Source: Hyphomicrobiales bacterium
GTDB lineage: Bacteria; Pseudomonadota; Alphaproteobacteria; Rhizobiales; Beijerinckiaceae
DNA: 11,611 nucleotides
NCBI GenBank assembly: GCA_027489835.1
Contig: JAIXZF010000481.1
Coordinates: 1 to 11,611 of the forward strand
Direction of reading: 5' to 3'
Position 1 is the first letter of the stretch. The number at the start of each line of letters is the position of its first letter. Positions 1 through 7,477 of the stretch are shown in pieces. Made by a program: the position numbers and the translations under genes. Below the pieces are notes generated by a model, which ran no database searches, was not told where the DNA came from, and saw only the letters and a program-made list of their open reading frames with translations.

Positions 1-5
1 ACGCC

Positions 6-15
6 CGGTATACCG
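6..15. promoter_or_regulatory. Candidate GntR-type operator palindrome upstream of the transporter operon
   Basis: CGGTATACCG is a perfect 10-bp palindrome 39 bp before the first gene of the operon. Operators of FadR-type GntR regulators are often short palindromes or repeats with GGTATA or GTATAC cores, and the operon ends with such a regulator. A loosely -10-like TATGAA follows at 20-25, so a bound repressor would cover a promoter there. The match is short, lies at the window edge, and the link to this regulator is inference. Confidence 0.35.
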
Positions 16-54
16 TGTGTATGAAATTGCCCTGATCATTGCGAAGGCCCGTTG

Positions 55-450
55 ATGTCTGCTCCTGCTGCCCGTCCGCCTGCCGCCGCGAACCAGAAGC
101 TCATCACCTTCCTCTATTACCGCGACCTGCCGGCCGCGATGCGCTTTTACGAGGACGTGCTGGGCTTCACGCTCGCCATCGATCAGGGCTGGAGCAAGAT
201 CTATCACGTCGTCGGCGAAGGCCATGTCGGGCTGGTCGACGAGACGCGCGGCAGCCACCGCGCCAACGACATCAAGCCCGTGCAGGTTTGCTTCCGGGTC
301 GAGGATGTCGACGCCTGGCATGCCTGGATTTCGACGCAGAACGTGACCGGCCTGCGCGGCCCGCGCTCCAACACCGAGCTGAAGATCAGGGCCTTCGTCT
401 TCAACGATCCCGAGGGCTACCAGATCGAGATCCAGTCGGCCCTCGCCTGA
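55..450 (+). CDS. VOC-family (glyoxalase/bleomycin-resistance fold) protein
   Basis: A 131-residue single-domain VOC protein, the usual length for the family. Two beta-alpha-beta modules are visible: residues 16-60 (YYRDLPAAMRFYEDVLGFTL) and 76-127 (CFRVEDVDAWHAW, then FVFNDPEGYQIEIQ). VOC proteins include glyoxalases, extradiol dioxygenases, epimerases and drug-binding proteins. The positions that usually carry metal-binding histidines at the start of each module appear to be Ile17 and Gln77; only the late Glu125 is kept. Metal-dependent catalysis is therefore doubtful and a ligand-binding role is possible. ATG at 55 is preferred to TTG at 52 because GAAGG at 43-47 sits 7 nt before it. The gene lies 38 bp before the SBP gene and is probably co-transcribed, so it may handle the imported compound. 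The specific substrate is unknown. Confidence 0.85.
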   Translation: MSAPAARPPAAANQKLITFLYYRDLPAAMRFYEDVLGFTLAIDQGWSKIYHVVGEGHVGLVDETRGSHRANDIKPVQVCFRVEDVDAWHAWISTQNVTGLRGPRSNTELKIRAFVFNDPEGYQIEIQSALA

Positions 451-488
451 CGGCGCCCATCCATCCAGATCAAGAAGGGGAGTAGACC

Positions 489-2057
489 ATGAAGAACCTC
501 GCCATCGCGCGCCTCACCCGCCGCGGGCTCGTCGCGGCAGCGCTCACGGGCGCCGCTTTCGTTGGCCCCGCCTTCGCCCAGGGCAAGTCGCTGACCATCG
601 CGCTCACGGCCGACGCGGTCATCCTCGATCCGCACGCCGCGAACGAGCTGACCGGCAACATCATGTTCTACCATTTCTATGACCCGCTGGTGCAGCGCAC
701 GCCGGAGCTGGAGTTCCGCCCCGGCCTTGCCGAGAGCTGGCAGGTGGTGGACGACACGACCTGGGTGTTCCGCCTGCGCAAGGGCGTGAAGTTCCACAAT
801 GGCGACGAGCTCAAGGCCTCGGACGTGGTGTTCACGGTCGAGCGGCTGAAGAAGGCGCTGATGGCGAGCCTCGTCGCGAACATCGCCTCGGCCCGCGCCA
901 TCGACGACTACACGGTCGAGTTCAAGACGCCCAAGCCCTACGCCGTGCTGCACATGGCGCTGGCCGAGATCCTGATCCTCAACGAGAAGCACACCAGGGC
1001 CATCGGCGACGAGCAGGTGGGCCTCAAGCCGATGGGCACCGGCCCCTACAAGCTGGCCGAGTGGGTGAAGGAAGACCGCATCGTCATGGAGGCCTTCACC
1101 GACCATTGGCGCGGCAAGCCGAAGATCGACAAGGTCACCTTCAAGCCGATCACCAACCCCGCCACCCGCACCGCCTCGCTGCTGACCGGCGGCGTCGACG
1201 TGATCCAGGACCTCGCCGTGCGCGACGTGGCCAGCGTGCGCGCCAACAACGCCTTCAACGTCATCGCCCGGCCGAGCCTGCTCAACATCGTGCTGGCCCT
1301 CGACACGCGCGACAAGTCGCCCACCATCGACCTGCCGGTGAACCCGATGAAGGACCGCCGCGTGCGCGAGGCGATCATCCGCGCCATCAACGTCGACGCG
1401 ATCCGCACGGTGGTGATGAACGGCTTTTCGACGCCGAGCGACCAGTATGTGCCGGCCTCGCATCTGGGCTACGTGCCCGGCCTCGACATCCGCAAGGAGT
1501 ATCCGTTCGATCTCGACAAGGCCCGCGCCCTGATGAAGGAGGCCGGCTTCGAGAAGGGGTTCACCATGACCCTGGACACGACCAACAACCGCTATGTCAA
1601 CGACGGACCGATCGCCCAGGCGCTGGCCTCGATGCTCTCGCGCATCGGCATCACGCTCAACCTCAACCTGATGCCGCGCGCCAACTTCTTCGGCTACATC
1701 CGCGTGCCGTCCGACAAGTCGAGCTTCATCATGAGCGGCTGGGACACCCCCTCGGGCGACGCCGGCAACATGTACAACGTGCTGCTCTACAGCCGCGGCA
1801 AGAAGGCCGGCTACGGCCAGGCCAATCGCGGCGCCTACTCCAACGCCGAGTTCGACGAGTGGATCGACAAGGCCGACGCCACCTCGGACATGAAGCAGCG
1901 CCACGAATTCCTGCAGCAGGCCACCCGCATCGCGGTCAGGGACATTCCGATGATCCCGGTCCATTACGAGCAGGACATCTACGCCGCCAAGAAGAACGTC
2001 ACGGTCGTGCCCCGCATGGACAAGTTCATCTGGGCATACGAGATGGACGTGAACTGA
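489..2057 (+). CDS. ABC transporter family-5 (DppA/OppA-type) periplasmic solute-binding protein
   Basis: A 522-residue SBP_bac_5 protein of normal length that captures the ligand in the periplasm and delivers it to the permeases encoded downstream. The N-terminus is an export signal with a twin-arginine-like motif TRRGLV (residues 10-15), a hydrophobic stretch 13-29 and a likely AFA|Q cleavage after residue 30, suggesting Tat export. Mature family hallmarks are ILDPHAAN near residue 45, GLAESWQVVDD near 80, LRKGVKFHNGDEL near 98 and GTGPYKLAEW near 183. The ligand-loop region GWDTPSGDAGNMYN lies near residue 418. The protein has no cysteine at all. A strong Shine-Dalgarno sequence GAAGGGGAG (474-482) is 6 nt before the ATG. 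A 71-nt gap separates it from the permease gene. Dipeptides, oligopeptides, opines, sugars or nickel chelates are all possible ligands for the family. Confidence 0.95.
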   Translation: MKNLAIARLTRRGLVAAALTGAAFVGPAFAQGKSLTIALTADAVILDPHAANELTGNIMFYHFYDPLVQRTPELEFRPGLAESWQVVDDTTWVFRLRKGVKFHNGDELKASDVVFTVERLKKALMASLVANIASARAIDDYTVEFKTPKPYAVLHMALAEILILNEKHTRAIGDEQVGLKPMGTGPYKLAEWVKEDRIVMEAFTDHWRGKPKIDKVTFKPITNPATRTASLLTGGVDVIQDLAVRDVASVRANNAFNVIARPSLLNIVLALDTRDKSPTIDLPVNPMKDRRVREAIIRAINVDAIRTVVMNGFSTPSDQYVPASHLGYVPGLDIRKEYPFDLDKARALMKEAGFEKGFTMTLDTTNNRYVNDGPIAQALASMLSRIGITLNLNLMPRANFFGYIRVPSDKSSFIMSGWDTPSGDAGNMYNVLLYSRGKKAGYGQANRGAYSNAEFDEWIDKADATSDMKQRHEFLQQATRIAVRDIPMIPVHYEQDIYAAKKNVTVVPRMDKFIWAYEMDVN

Positions 2058-2117
2058 GCGCAGGCTTCTCTTCGCCGGGGGTGTGCCGCTGAGGCCATCC
2101 CCGGATGCCATCATTCC

Positions 2118-2123
2118 GAAGGA
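2118..2123 (+). promoter_or_regulatory. Shine-Dalgarno site supporting a GTG start for the first permease
   Basis: GAAGGA lies 5 nt before GTG 2129, which would give a protein starting MLGYLIKRL, the usual DppB-type N-terminus. An upstream in-frame ATG at 2105 has only a weak GAGG at 2092-2095, and its 8 extra residues (MPSFRRTP) do not resemble the family. Confidence 0.55.
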
Positions 2124-2128
2124 CGCCC

Positions 2129-3094
2129 GTGCTCGGCTACCTCATCAAGCGCCTCATCCAGATGTTCGTGGTGCTCTGGGTCGTGTCGGTGCTCGTCTTC
2201 GTGATGATGAGCTTCACGGGCGATCCCACCTATATGATGGTGCCGCTCGACGCGACCGAGGAGCAGATCGAGAACGCGCGTCGCATCCTGGGCCTCGACC
2301 AGTCGCATCTGGTGCAGTACTGGCGCTTCCTGTCGAACATCGTCCAGGGCGATTTCGGCCGTTCCTTCGTCTTCCGCCAGCCTGCGCTGCAGCTCATCAT
2401 GGAGCGGCTGCCCGCGACGCTGGAGATCGTCTTCCTTGCCATGGCGATGGCGCTCGTCATCGCCATCCCGCTCGGCGTCTATGCGGGCGCCAACCCCAAC
2501 CGCTGGTCTAGCCGGGCGCTGATGGCAGGCTCGCTGGTCGGCGTCTCGCTGCCCGGTTTCTGGCTCGGCATGGTGCTCATCTTCGTCTTCGCGGTGAAGC
2601 TGCAGATGTTCCCCTCTTCGGGGCGCGGGCCCACCAGCGAGATCATGGGCATGCGCTTTTCCTTCACCAGCTGGCAGGGCTTCCTGCATCTGGTGCTGCC
2701 GGCGGTGACGCTCTCCATCGGCACGCTCGCCATCCTCATGCGCATCATCCGCGCCGAGATGATGGAGGTGCTCAAGCAGGACTACATCAAGTTTGCCCGC
2801 GCCAAGGGAGCGGCCAACCGCTTTGTGCTGTTCAAGCATGGGCTCAAGAACGCGCTGATCCCGCTCATCACGGTGTTCGGCCTCATGCTGGGCGACCTCA
2901 TCGCTTTCGCCACGCTCACCGAGACGATCTTCGCCTGGCCGGGCATCGGCAAGCTGCTGGTCGATTCCATCTATCGCGGCGACCGGCCCGTCATCGTGGT
3001 CTACCTGATGTTCGTGGCCTTCCTGTTCGTGCTCGTGAACTTCATCGTCGATGTCGCCTACGCGTTCATCGACCCGCGCATCAAGATCAAGTGA
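2129..3094 (+). CDS. ABC transporter permease, DppB/OppB type
   Basis: An inner-membrane permease subunit of the BPD_transp_1 family, 321 residues from the preferred GTG (329 from ATG 2105). The first membrane segment is at about residues 9-30, followed by the periplasmic region with GDPTYMM and LGLDQS. Further segments lie near 97-120, 133-157, 186-207, 240-262 and 286-311. The cytoplasmic EAA loop that docks the ATPases is at about 218-245 (DYIKFARAKGAANRF, then HGLKNALIP). The C-terminus AFIDPRIKIK is typical of DppB. It should pair with the next gene product to form the heterodimeric channel. The stop is 10 nt before the next ATG, so the two genes are tightly coupled. Confidence 0.95.
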   Translation: MLGYLIKRLIQMFVVLWVVSVLVFVMMSFTGDPTYMMVPLDATEEQIENARRILGLDQSHLVQYWRFLSNIVQGDFGRSFVFRQPALQLIMERLPATLEIVFLAMAMALVIAIPLGVYAGANPNRWSSRALMAGSLVGVSLPGFWLGMVLIFVFAVKLQMFPSSGRGPTSEIMGMRFSFTSWQGFLHLVLPAVTLSIGTLAILMRIIRAEMMEVLKQDYIKFARAKGAANRFVLFKHGLKNALIPLITVFGLMLGDLIAFATLTETIFAWPGIGKLLVDSIYRGDRPVIVVYLMFVAFLFVLVNFIVDVAYAFIDPRIKIK

Positions 3095-3104
3095 GGGCCA
3101 GAGC

Positions 3105-3998
3105 ATGAGCGCCCTCGCAGCCCGCCTCAGCCGCTTCGCCGCCTCGGAGCTCGCCCATAACTGGGTGCGCAATGCCTCGGCCATCGCCGGCACGATCATC
3201 ATCCTGGCCTTCGCCCTCATGGTGTCGTTCGGGCCAATGCTGGTCGCGCAGGACCCCTACGATGTGCGCCAGCTCGACCTGATGGACGCCTTCAAGCCGC
3301 CCGCCTGGCTCGAGGGCGGCACCGCGCAGTATCTCCTCGGCACCGACCAGCAGGGCCGCGACGTGCTGGCCAGCATCATCCATGGCAGCCGCATCTCGCT
3401 CTTCATCGGCTTCACCGCGATGCTCGCCTCCTGCCTGATCGGCACGACGCTCGGGTTGCTTGCCGGCTTCTATGGCGGGCGGCTCGACAGCCTCATCATG
3501 CGCATCGCCGACATCCAACTCTCCTTCCCTTCGGTGCTGACGGCGCTGTTCCTGATGTCGGCCTTCGGCACGGGCGTCGAGAAGGTGCTGATCGCGCTGA
3601 CCTCGGTGGGCTGGGTCGTCTATGCGCGCACCGTGCGCGGCTCGACCCTGCGCGAGAAGGGCCGCGAATACGTGCAGGCGGCGCGGGTGTCCGGCCTGTC
3701 GAATGCCCGCATCATCCTCAGGCACATCCTGCCCAACGTGCTGACGCCGCTGATCGTGGTCGCCACCATCCAGGTCGGCACCTTCATCCTGATCGAGGCC
3801 TCGCTCAGCTTTCTCGGCGTCGGCGTGCCCATCACCAGGCCCTCGCTCGGCCTGCTCATCAAGAACGGCTTCGACGTGCTGTTCAGCGGGTTGTGGTGGA
3901 TCTCGGTGTTTCCCGGCCTGTTCATCATGCTCATCGTGTTCGGCATCAACCTGCTCGGCGACTTCCTGCGCGACGAGCTCAACCCCCGCCTGAAGTGA
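3105..3998 (+). CDS. ABC transporter permease, DppC/OppC type
   Basis: The second inner-membrane permease, 297 residues. It has the DppC-type layout: an N-terminal membrane segment (about 25-46); the conserved region LGTDQQGRDVLASIIHGSR at 78-96; membrane segments near 97-122, 136-153, 160-175, 216-236 and 266-286; and an EAA loop at about 188-215 (EYVQAARVSGLSNARII, then HILPNVLTP). EASLSFLGVGV at 231-241 and the tail DFLRDELNPRLK are also characteristic. ATG 3105 has GAGGG (3093-3097) 7 nt upstream, overlapping the end of the previous gene; an open frame extending back to 3051 only overlaps the preceding gene. The substrate specificity of the complex is unknown. Confidence 0.95.
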   Translation: MSALAARLSRFAASELAHNWVRNASAIAGTIIILAFALMVSFGPMLVAQDPYDVRQLDLMDAFKPPAWLEGGTAQYLLGTDQQGRDVLASIIHGSRISLFIGFTAMLASCLIGTTLGLLAGFYGGRLDSLIMRIADIQLSFPSVLTALFLMSAFGTGVEKVLIALTSVGWVVYARTVRGSTLREKGREYVQAARVSGLSNARIILRHILPNVLTPLIVVATIQVGTFILIEASLSFLGVGVPITRPSLGLLIKNGFDVLFSGLWWISVFPGLFIMLIVFGINLLGDFLRDELNPRLK

Positions 3999-4008
3999 GG
4001 AGCGCGCC

Positions 4009-4992
4009 ATGACCGAGCCGCTCCTGTCCGTGCGCGGGCTGAAGACCTGGTTCCACACCTTCGGGGGCGTGGTCCGCGCCGTCGATGGCGTCAGCTTCGA
4101 TCTGGCGCCGGGCGAAATCCTCGGACTGGTCGGCGAGAGCGGCGGCGGCAAGTCCATGGTCGGCTTCTCGATCATGGGCCTGATCGACAGGCCCGGCCGC
4201 ATCGAGGCCGGCGAGATCCGGTTCGGCGGCCGCGACCTCGTCAAGCTCCCCGAGGCGGAGCTGCAGCGCGTGCGCGGCAAGGAGATCGCCATGATCTTCC
4301 AGGACCCGATGACGGCGCTGAACCCGCTCTACACCATCGGCGACCAGCTCGAGGAGATGCTGAAGCTCCACACCCCGCTGGATGCCGCGGCCCGGCGCGC
4401 GCGCTGCATCGAGATGCTGGGCGAGGTCGGCATTCCCCAGCCCGAGGAGCGGCTCGGCAATTACCCGCACCAGTTTTCGGGCGGCATGCGCCAGCGCGTC
4501 GTCATCGCCATCGCCATGATCGCCGGCCCGCGCCTCCTGATCGCGGACGAGCCGACCACGGCGCTCGACGTGACCATCCAGGCGCAGCTGCTCAGGCTGA
4601 TGAAGGGCCAGGTCCAGCGGCGCGGTACCTCGCTCATCCTCATCACGCACGATCTCGCCGCCGTATCGCAGATGGCCGACCGCATCGTGGTGCTCTATTG
4701 CGGCCGCGTGGTCGAGATCGGCTCGGCCGCCGAGCTCATCGCTCGACCGCGCCATCCCTACACGCGCGGGCTGATCGACTCGATCCCCGCCCATGTGGCG
4801 GGCCGCAGACGGCTCAGCCAGATCCAGGGCGCCGTGCCCGACATCCGGAAGCTGCCGCCGGGCTGCGCCTTCGCCCCGCGCTGCCCGCGCGCCCAGCCCC
4901 TGTGCCGCGTGGAGGCGCCCCCGCTCGCGGCTGTCGGCGCAGGCGGCGCGGCGGCCTGTCATTTCCCCATCGAGGCGGAGGCCGCGGCATGA
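4009..4992 (+). CDS. ABC transporter ATP-binding protein, DppD/OppD type
   Basis: A 327-residue ATPase that powers the importer at the cytoplasmic face. All nucleotide-binding motifs are intact: Walker A GESGGGKS at 42-49, Q-loop Gln98, signature FSGGMRQR at 156-163, Walker B LLIADEP at 176-182, D-loop ALD and switch His214. The C-terminal oligopeptide-transporter extension carries C286, C292, C299 and C317 (spacing C-x5-C-x6-C-x17-C), the pattern associated with an iron-sulfur cluster in some DppD/OppD-type ATPases. ATG 4009 has GAGGAG (3997-4002) 6 nt upstream. The stop codon overlaps the start of the next gene as ATGA. Confidence 0.96.
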   Translation: MTEPLLSVRGLKTWFHTFGGVVRAVDGVSFDLAPGEILGLVGESGGGKSMVGFSIMGLIDRPGRIEAGEIRFGGRDLVKLPEAELQRVRGKEIAMIFQDPMTALNPLYTIGDQLEEMLKLHTPLDAAARRARCIEMLGEVGIPQPEERLGNYPHQFSGGMRQRVVIAIAMIAGPRLLIADEPTTALDVTIQAQLLRLMKGQVQRRGTSLILITHDLAAVSQMADRIVVLYCGRVVEIGSAAELIARPRHPYTRGLIDSIPAHVAGRRRLSQIQGAVPDIRKLPPGCAFAPRCPRAQPLCRVEAPPLAAVGAGGAAACHFPIEAEAAA

Positions 4993-6026
4993 CCCCCGAC
5001 CGAACGCGTCCCCTTCTCGAGGTCGAGGGGCTCAGGCAGCGCTTCGACGCCTCGGGCGGCTTCTTCGACCGCCTTCGCGTGGAGAAGGGCCGGCTGACCG
5101 CGAGGCGGCGCATCGTCCATGCCGTCAACGGCGTCAGCCTTTCCATCGGGCGCGGCGAGGTCCTCGGCCTCGTGGGCGAGAGCGGCTGCGGCAAGTCGAG
5201 CCTGGCCAAGACGATCGTCAAGCTCCATGAGCCGACCGCGGGGCGCATCGTGCTTGATGGCGAGGACATCACGGCGCATGGCTTCGAGTCGATGCGGCCC
5301 GTTCGCCGCAAGATGCAGATGATCTTCCAGGACCCCTACGCTTCGCTCAACCCCCGACAGCAGGTCCGCGAGATCGTCACCGAGCCATGGGCGCAGGGAC
5401 AGGGCGCAACCGGCGACCGGGAGGAGCGGGCCATGGCGCTGCTCGCCAGGGTCGGGCTGGGCGCCGAGCATGCCGGCCGCTACCCGCACCAGTTCTCCGG
5501 CGGCCAGCGCCAGCGCATCGGCATCGCCCGCGCCCTTTCGGTCGAGCCGGAGCTGATCGTGGCGGACGAGCCCGTCTCGGCGCTCGATGTCTCGATCCAG
5601 GCCCAGATCCTCAACCTGATGATGGACCTCAAGGACGAGTTCGGCTTCTCCTACCTGTTCATCACCCACGATCTCTCGGTCGTGCGCTACATCTCGGACC
5701 GCATCGGCGTCATGTATCTCGGCTTCATGGTCGAGACCGGGCCGAAGGACGCGATCTTCGAGAACCCGCTTCATCCCTACACGCGGGCGCTGCTCGCCGC
5801 CGCCCCGCGGATCGGCGCTCCGCTCCCGGCCGCGGAGGAGCAGCTCAAGGGCGAGGTGCCGAGCGCCTTCGACCTGCCGGCCGGATGCCCGTTCCGGGCG
5901 CGATGCCCCCTTGCCTTCGACCGCTGCGCCGTCGAGCGACCAGCCATGAGGGCCATGCCCGGAGGCCAGCAAGTCGCCTGCCATCTGCACGACGCCGCCA
6001 GCGCGCCGCTGCCTGCCGCCGCCTGA
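4989..6026 (+). CDS. ABC transporter ATP-binding protein, DppF/OppF type
   Basis: The second ATPase, 345 residues. Motifs are intact: Walker A GESGCGKS at 63-70, Q-loop Gln114, signature FSGGQRQR at 169-176, Walker B LIVADEP at 189-195, D-loop SALD at 197-200 and switch His227. An N-terminal insert (FFDRLRVEKGRLTARR, about 25-40) before the first beta strands is typical of DppF/OppF. The C-terminal cysteines C300, C306, C313 and C331 repeat exactly the C-x5-C-x6-C-x17-C spacing of the partner ATPase, so both subunits may carry a metal cluster. Translation starts at ATG 4989, overlapping the previous stop, with GGAGG (4977-4981) 7 nt upstream. The open frame runs further back to 4698, but only through the previous gene. 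Confidence 0.96.
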   Translation: MTPDRTRPLLEVEGLRQRFDASGGFFDRLRVEKGRLTARRRIVHAVNGVSLSIGRGEVLGLVGESGCGKSSLAKTIVKLHEPTAGRIVLDGEDITAHGFESMRPVRRKMQMIFQDPYASLNPRQQVREIVTEPWAQGQGATGDREERAMALLARVGLGAEHAGRYPHQFSGGQRQRIGIARALSVEPELIVADEPVSALDVSIQAQILNLMMDLKDEFGFSYLFITHDLSVVRYISDRIGVMYLGFMVETGPKDAIFENPLHPYTRALLAAAPRIGAPLPAAEEQLKGEVPSAFDLPAGCPFRARCPLAFDRCAVERPAMRAMPGGQQVACHLHDAASAPLPAAA

Positions 6027-6043
6027 CGCGAAGGGAAAGCCCC

Positions 6044-7477
6044 ATGTCCGAGCTGACCATCATGCAGCCGCGCCTCGTCCTCGACGACCCGCATGCCTGC
6101 ACGGATTCGGGCGATGTGCTGACCGTGTTCGGCGGGCTGTTCGACGCGCTTGTGAAGCGGGGCGACAATGACTGGGAGCCGTCGCTCGCCTCCTCATGGC
6201 GCATGTCCGACGACGCGCGCACCACCGTCTTCACGCTCCGCGACGGGGTGCGCTTCCATGACGGGGAGCCGTGCGACGCGGGCGCCGTCAAGTTCTGCCT
6301 CGAGCGCATGGCGCGGCCTGACATGGGCGCGACGCTCGGCGCGCCCGGCGTCTACGCGCAGTATCTCGCCGGCATGAGCGTCAGCGCCATCGACCGCACG
6401 ACGCTGTCGGTGACGACGGCCACGCCGATCGCCGACATCCTCGACATCCTCGGCTACGGCCACATCGTCTCGCCCCGTGCGCTGGAGGCGGCCGGCGACG
6501 ACCTCGCGAGGCGAGCGGTCGGCACGGGCCCCTACGCGCTGGAGGGCTACCAGAAGGATGGCCATCTCCTCGCACGCGCCAACCGCGACCATTTCGACGG
6601 CGCCCCGGCCCACGATGCCATCCGCTGGACGCGCGGCGACAGCGCGGGCAGCCGGCTCGAGGCGCTGCGCTCGGGCCGCGCCCAGGTCGCCAACGGCCTC
6701 GGCGAGGGCTGGGAGACGTTGCCCGGGGACCGCTTCACCCGCGTCGACTACCTCAGCCCCGTCGCCCTGATCCTGATGTTCAACTGCGCATCCGGACCGG
6801 GCGCGGACCCTCGCGTGCGGCTTGCGCTCAACCTCGCCATCGACCGCGAGGCGCTGGTGCGCGACGTGCTCAATGGCCATGGCGAGCCGCTGCATAATTT
6901 CGTGAGCCCGGTCCATGCCGGCGCCGATCCCCGGACGCCGCCCTTCCCGGTCGAAAGGGAGGAAGCGAAGCGGCTTCTGGCGGAGGCGGGTTACGGCGCG
7001 GGCCTCGCGCTGAACATCTACTGCCCCACGCGGCTACCCGACGAGGCGCAGGCGCTGGTCGATGCGCTGGAAGCCCAGCTTGCCGGCCTCGGCGTGACGT
7101 TCACCCGCCATCTGGAGCCTGACCGCACCCATTACGCCAATCAGGTCAGGCTCAAGAACATCCACGACATCTGCGTCTTCGATTCGAGCCCCATGAGCGT
7201 CTTCCGCGTGCTGTGCGAGAAGATCGATTCCCGCGTGAAGGGCTCCTGGTGGGAAGGCTACGCCAACCCCGAGGTGGAAAGGCTCCTGGACCAGGCCCGC
7301 CGCACGGTGGACGGGGAGCGCCGGTTCGCCGTGTATCGAGCAATTTATGGCCTGCTGCGACAGGACCCGCCCTGGCTCTACGTCTACAACCACCGCCGCA
7401 GGCTCGGCCTTGCCGGCCTGCATCCGGGGTTCGCCATGCGCCATGACGGCGTGCTCGACGTCAGGAGGCTGCCATGA
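6044..7477 (+). CDS. Family-5 solute-binding-like protein lacking an export signal (probably cytoplasmic)
   Basis: A 477-residue SBP_bac_5-type protein. It keeps family hallmarks: LDDPHACTDSGD near residue 15, GLFDALVKRG at 31-40, SLASSWRMSDD at 47-57, LRDGVRFHDGEP at 65-76, GTGPYALEGY at 160-169 and a C-terminal lobe helix region near 405-440. Unlike the exported SBP of this operon it begins directly with mature sequence (MSELTIMQPRL). It has no hydrophobic leader and no lipobox, and the in-frame sequence upstream overlaps the ATPase gene and also encodes no hydrophobic segment. It has seven cysteines (19, 77, 85, 248, 327, 377, 391), whereas the exported SBP has none, which also fits a reducing cytoplasm. 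AGGGA (6032-6036) precedes ATG 6044 by 7 nt. The stop overlaps the regulator start as ATGA. A role as internal ligand sensor, buffer or partner of the regulator is inference; SgrR is a known cytoplasmic use of this fold. Confidence 0.88.
   Translation: MSELTIMQPRLVLDDPHACTDSGDVLTVFGGLFDALVKRGDNDWEPSLASSWRMSDDARTTVFTLRDGVRFHDGEPCDAGAVKFCLERMARPDMGATLGAPGVYAQYLAGMSVSAIDRTTLSVTTATPIADILDILGYGHIVSPRALEAAGDDLARRAVGTGPYALEGYQKDGHLLARANRDHFDGAPAHDAIRWTRGDSAGSRLEALRSGRAQVANGLGEGWETLPGDRFTRVDYLSPVALILMFNCASGPGADPRVRLALNLAIDREALVRDVLNGHGEPLHNFVSPVHAGADPRTPPFPVEREEAKRLLAEAGYGAGLALNIYCPTRLPDEAQALVDALEAQLAGLGVTFTRHLEPDRTHYANQVRLKNIHDICVFDSSPMSVFRVLCEKIDSRVKGSWWEGYANPEVERLLDQARRTVDGERRFAVYRAIYGLLRQDPPWLYVYNHRRRLGLAGLHPGFAMRHDGVLDVRRLP
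7463..7468 (+). promoter_or_regulatory. Strong Shine-Dalgarno of the GntR gene inside the preceding coding sequence
   Basis: AGGAGG is 5 nt before ATG 7474 and lies wholly within the 3' end of the upstream gene. It fixes the regulator start and, with the ATGA overlap, points to translational coupling of the two genes. Confidence 0.75.

Noticed and set aside
1..35. Short frame ending at TGA 33-35, possibly the tail of an upstream gene
   Set aside because: Only about 11 codons are visible and nothing identifies them as coding; the region is better read as an upstream control region.
417..2114. Long minus-strand open frame (565 codons) opposite the exported SBP gene
   Set aside because: It runs opposite a clear SBP gene, has His/Val/Gly/Arg-rich content typical of antisense frames in GC-rich DNA, and shows no recognisable domain.
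3087..5990. Long minus-strand open frames opposite the permease and ATPase genes
   Set aside because: They mirror well-supported genes with intact motifs; their composition is that of antisense shadows.
5387..6043. Upstream in-frame extension of the second SBP, considered as a hidden signal peptide or fused domain
   Set aside because: The stretch lies inside the ATPase gene, is Arg/Pro-rich, has no hydrophobic leader, and ATG 6044 has a proper ribosome site.
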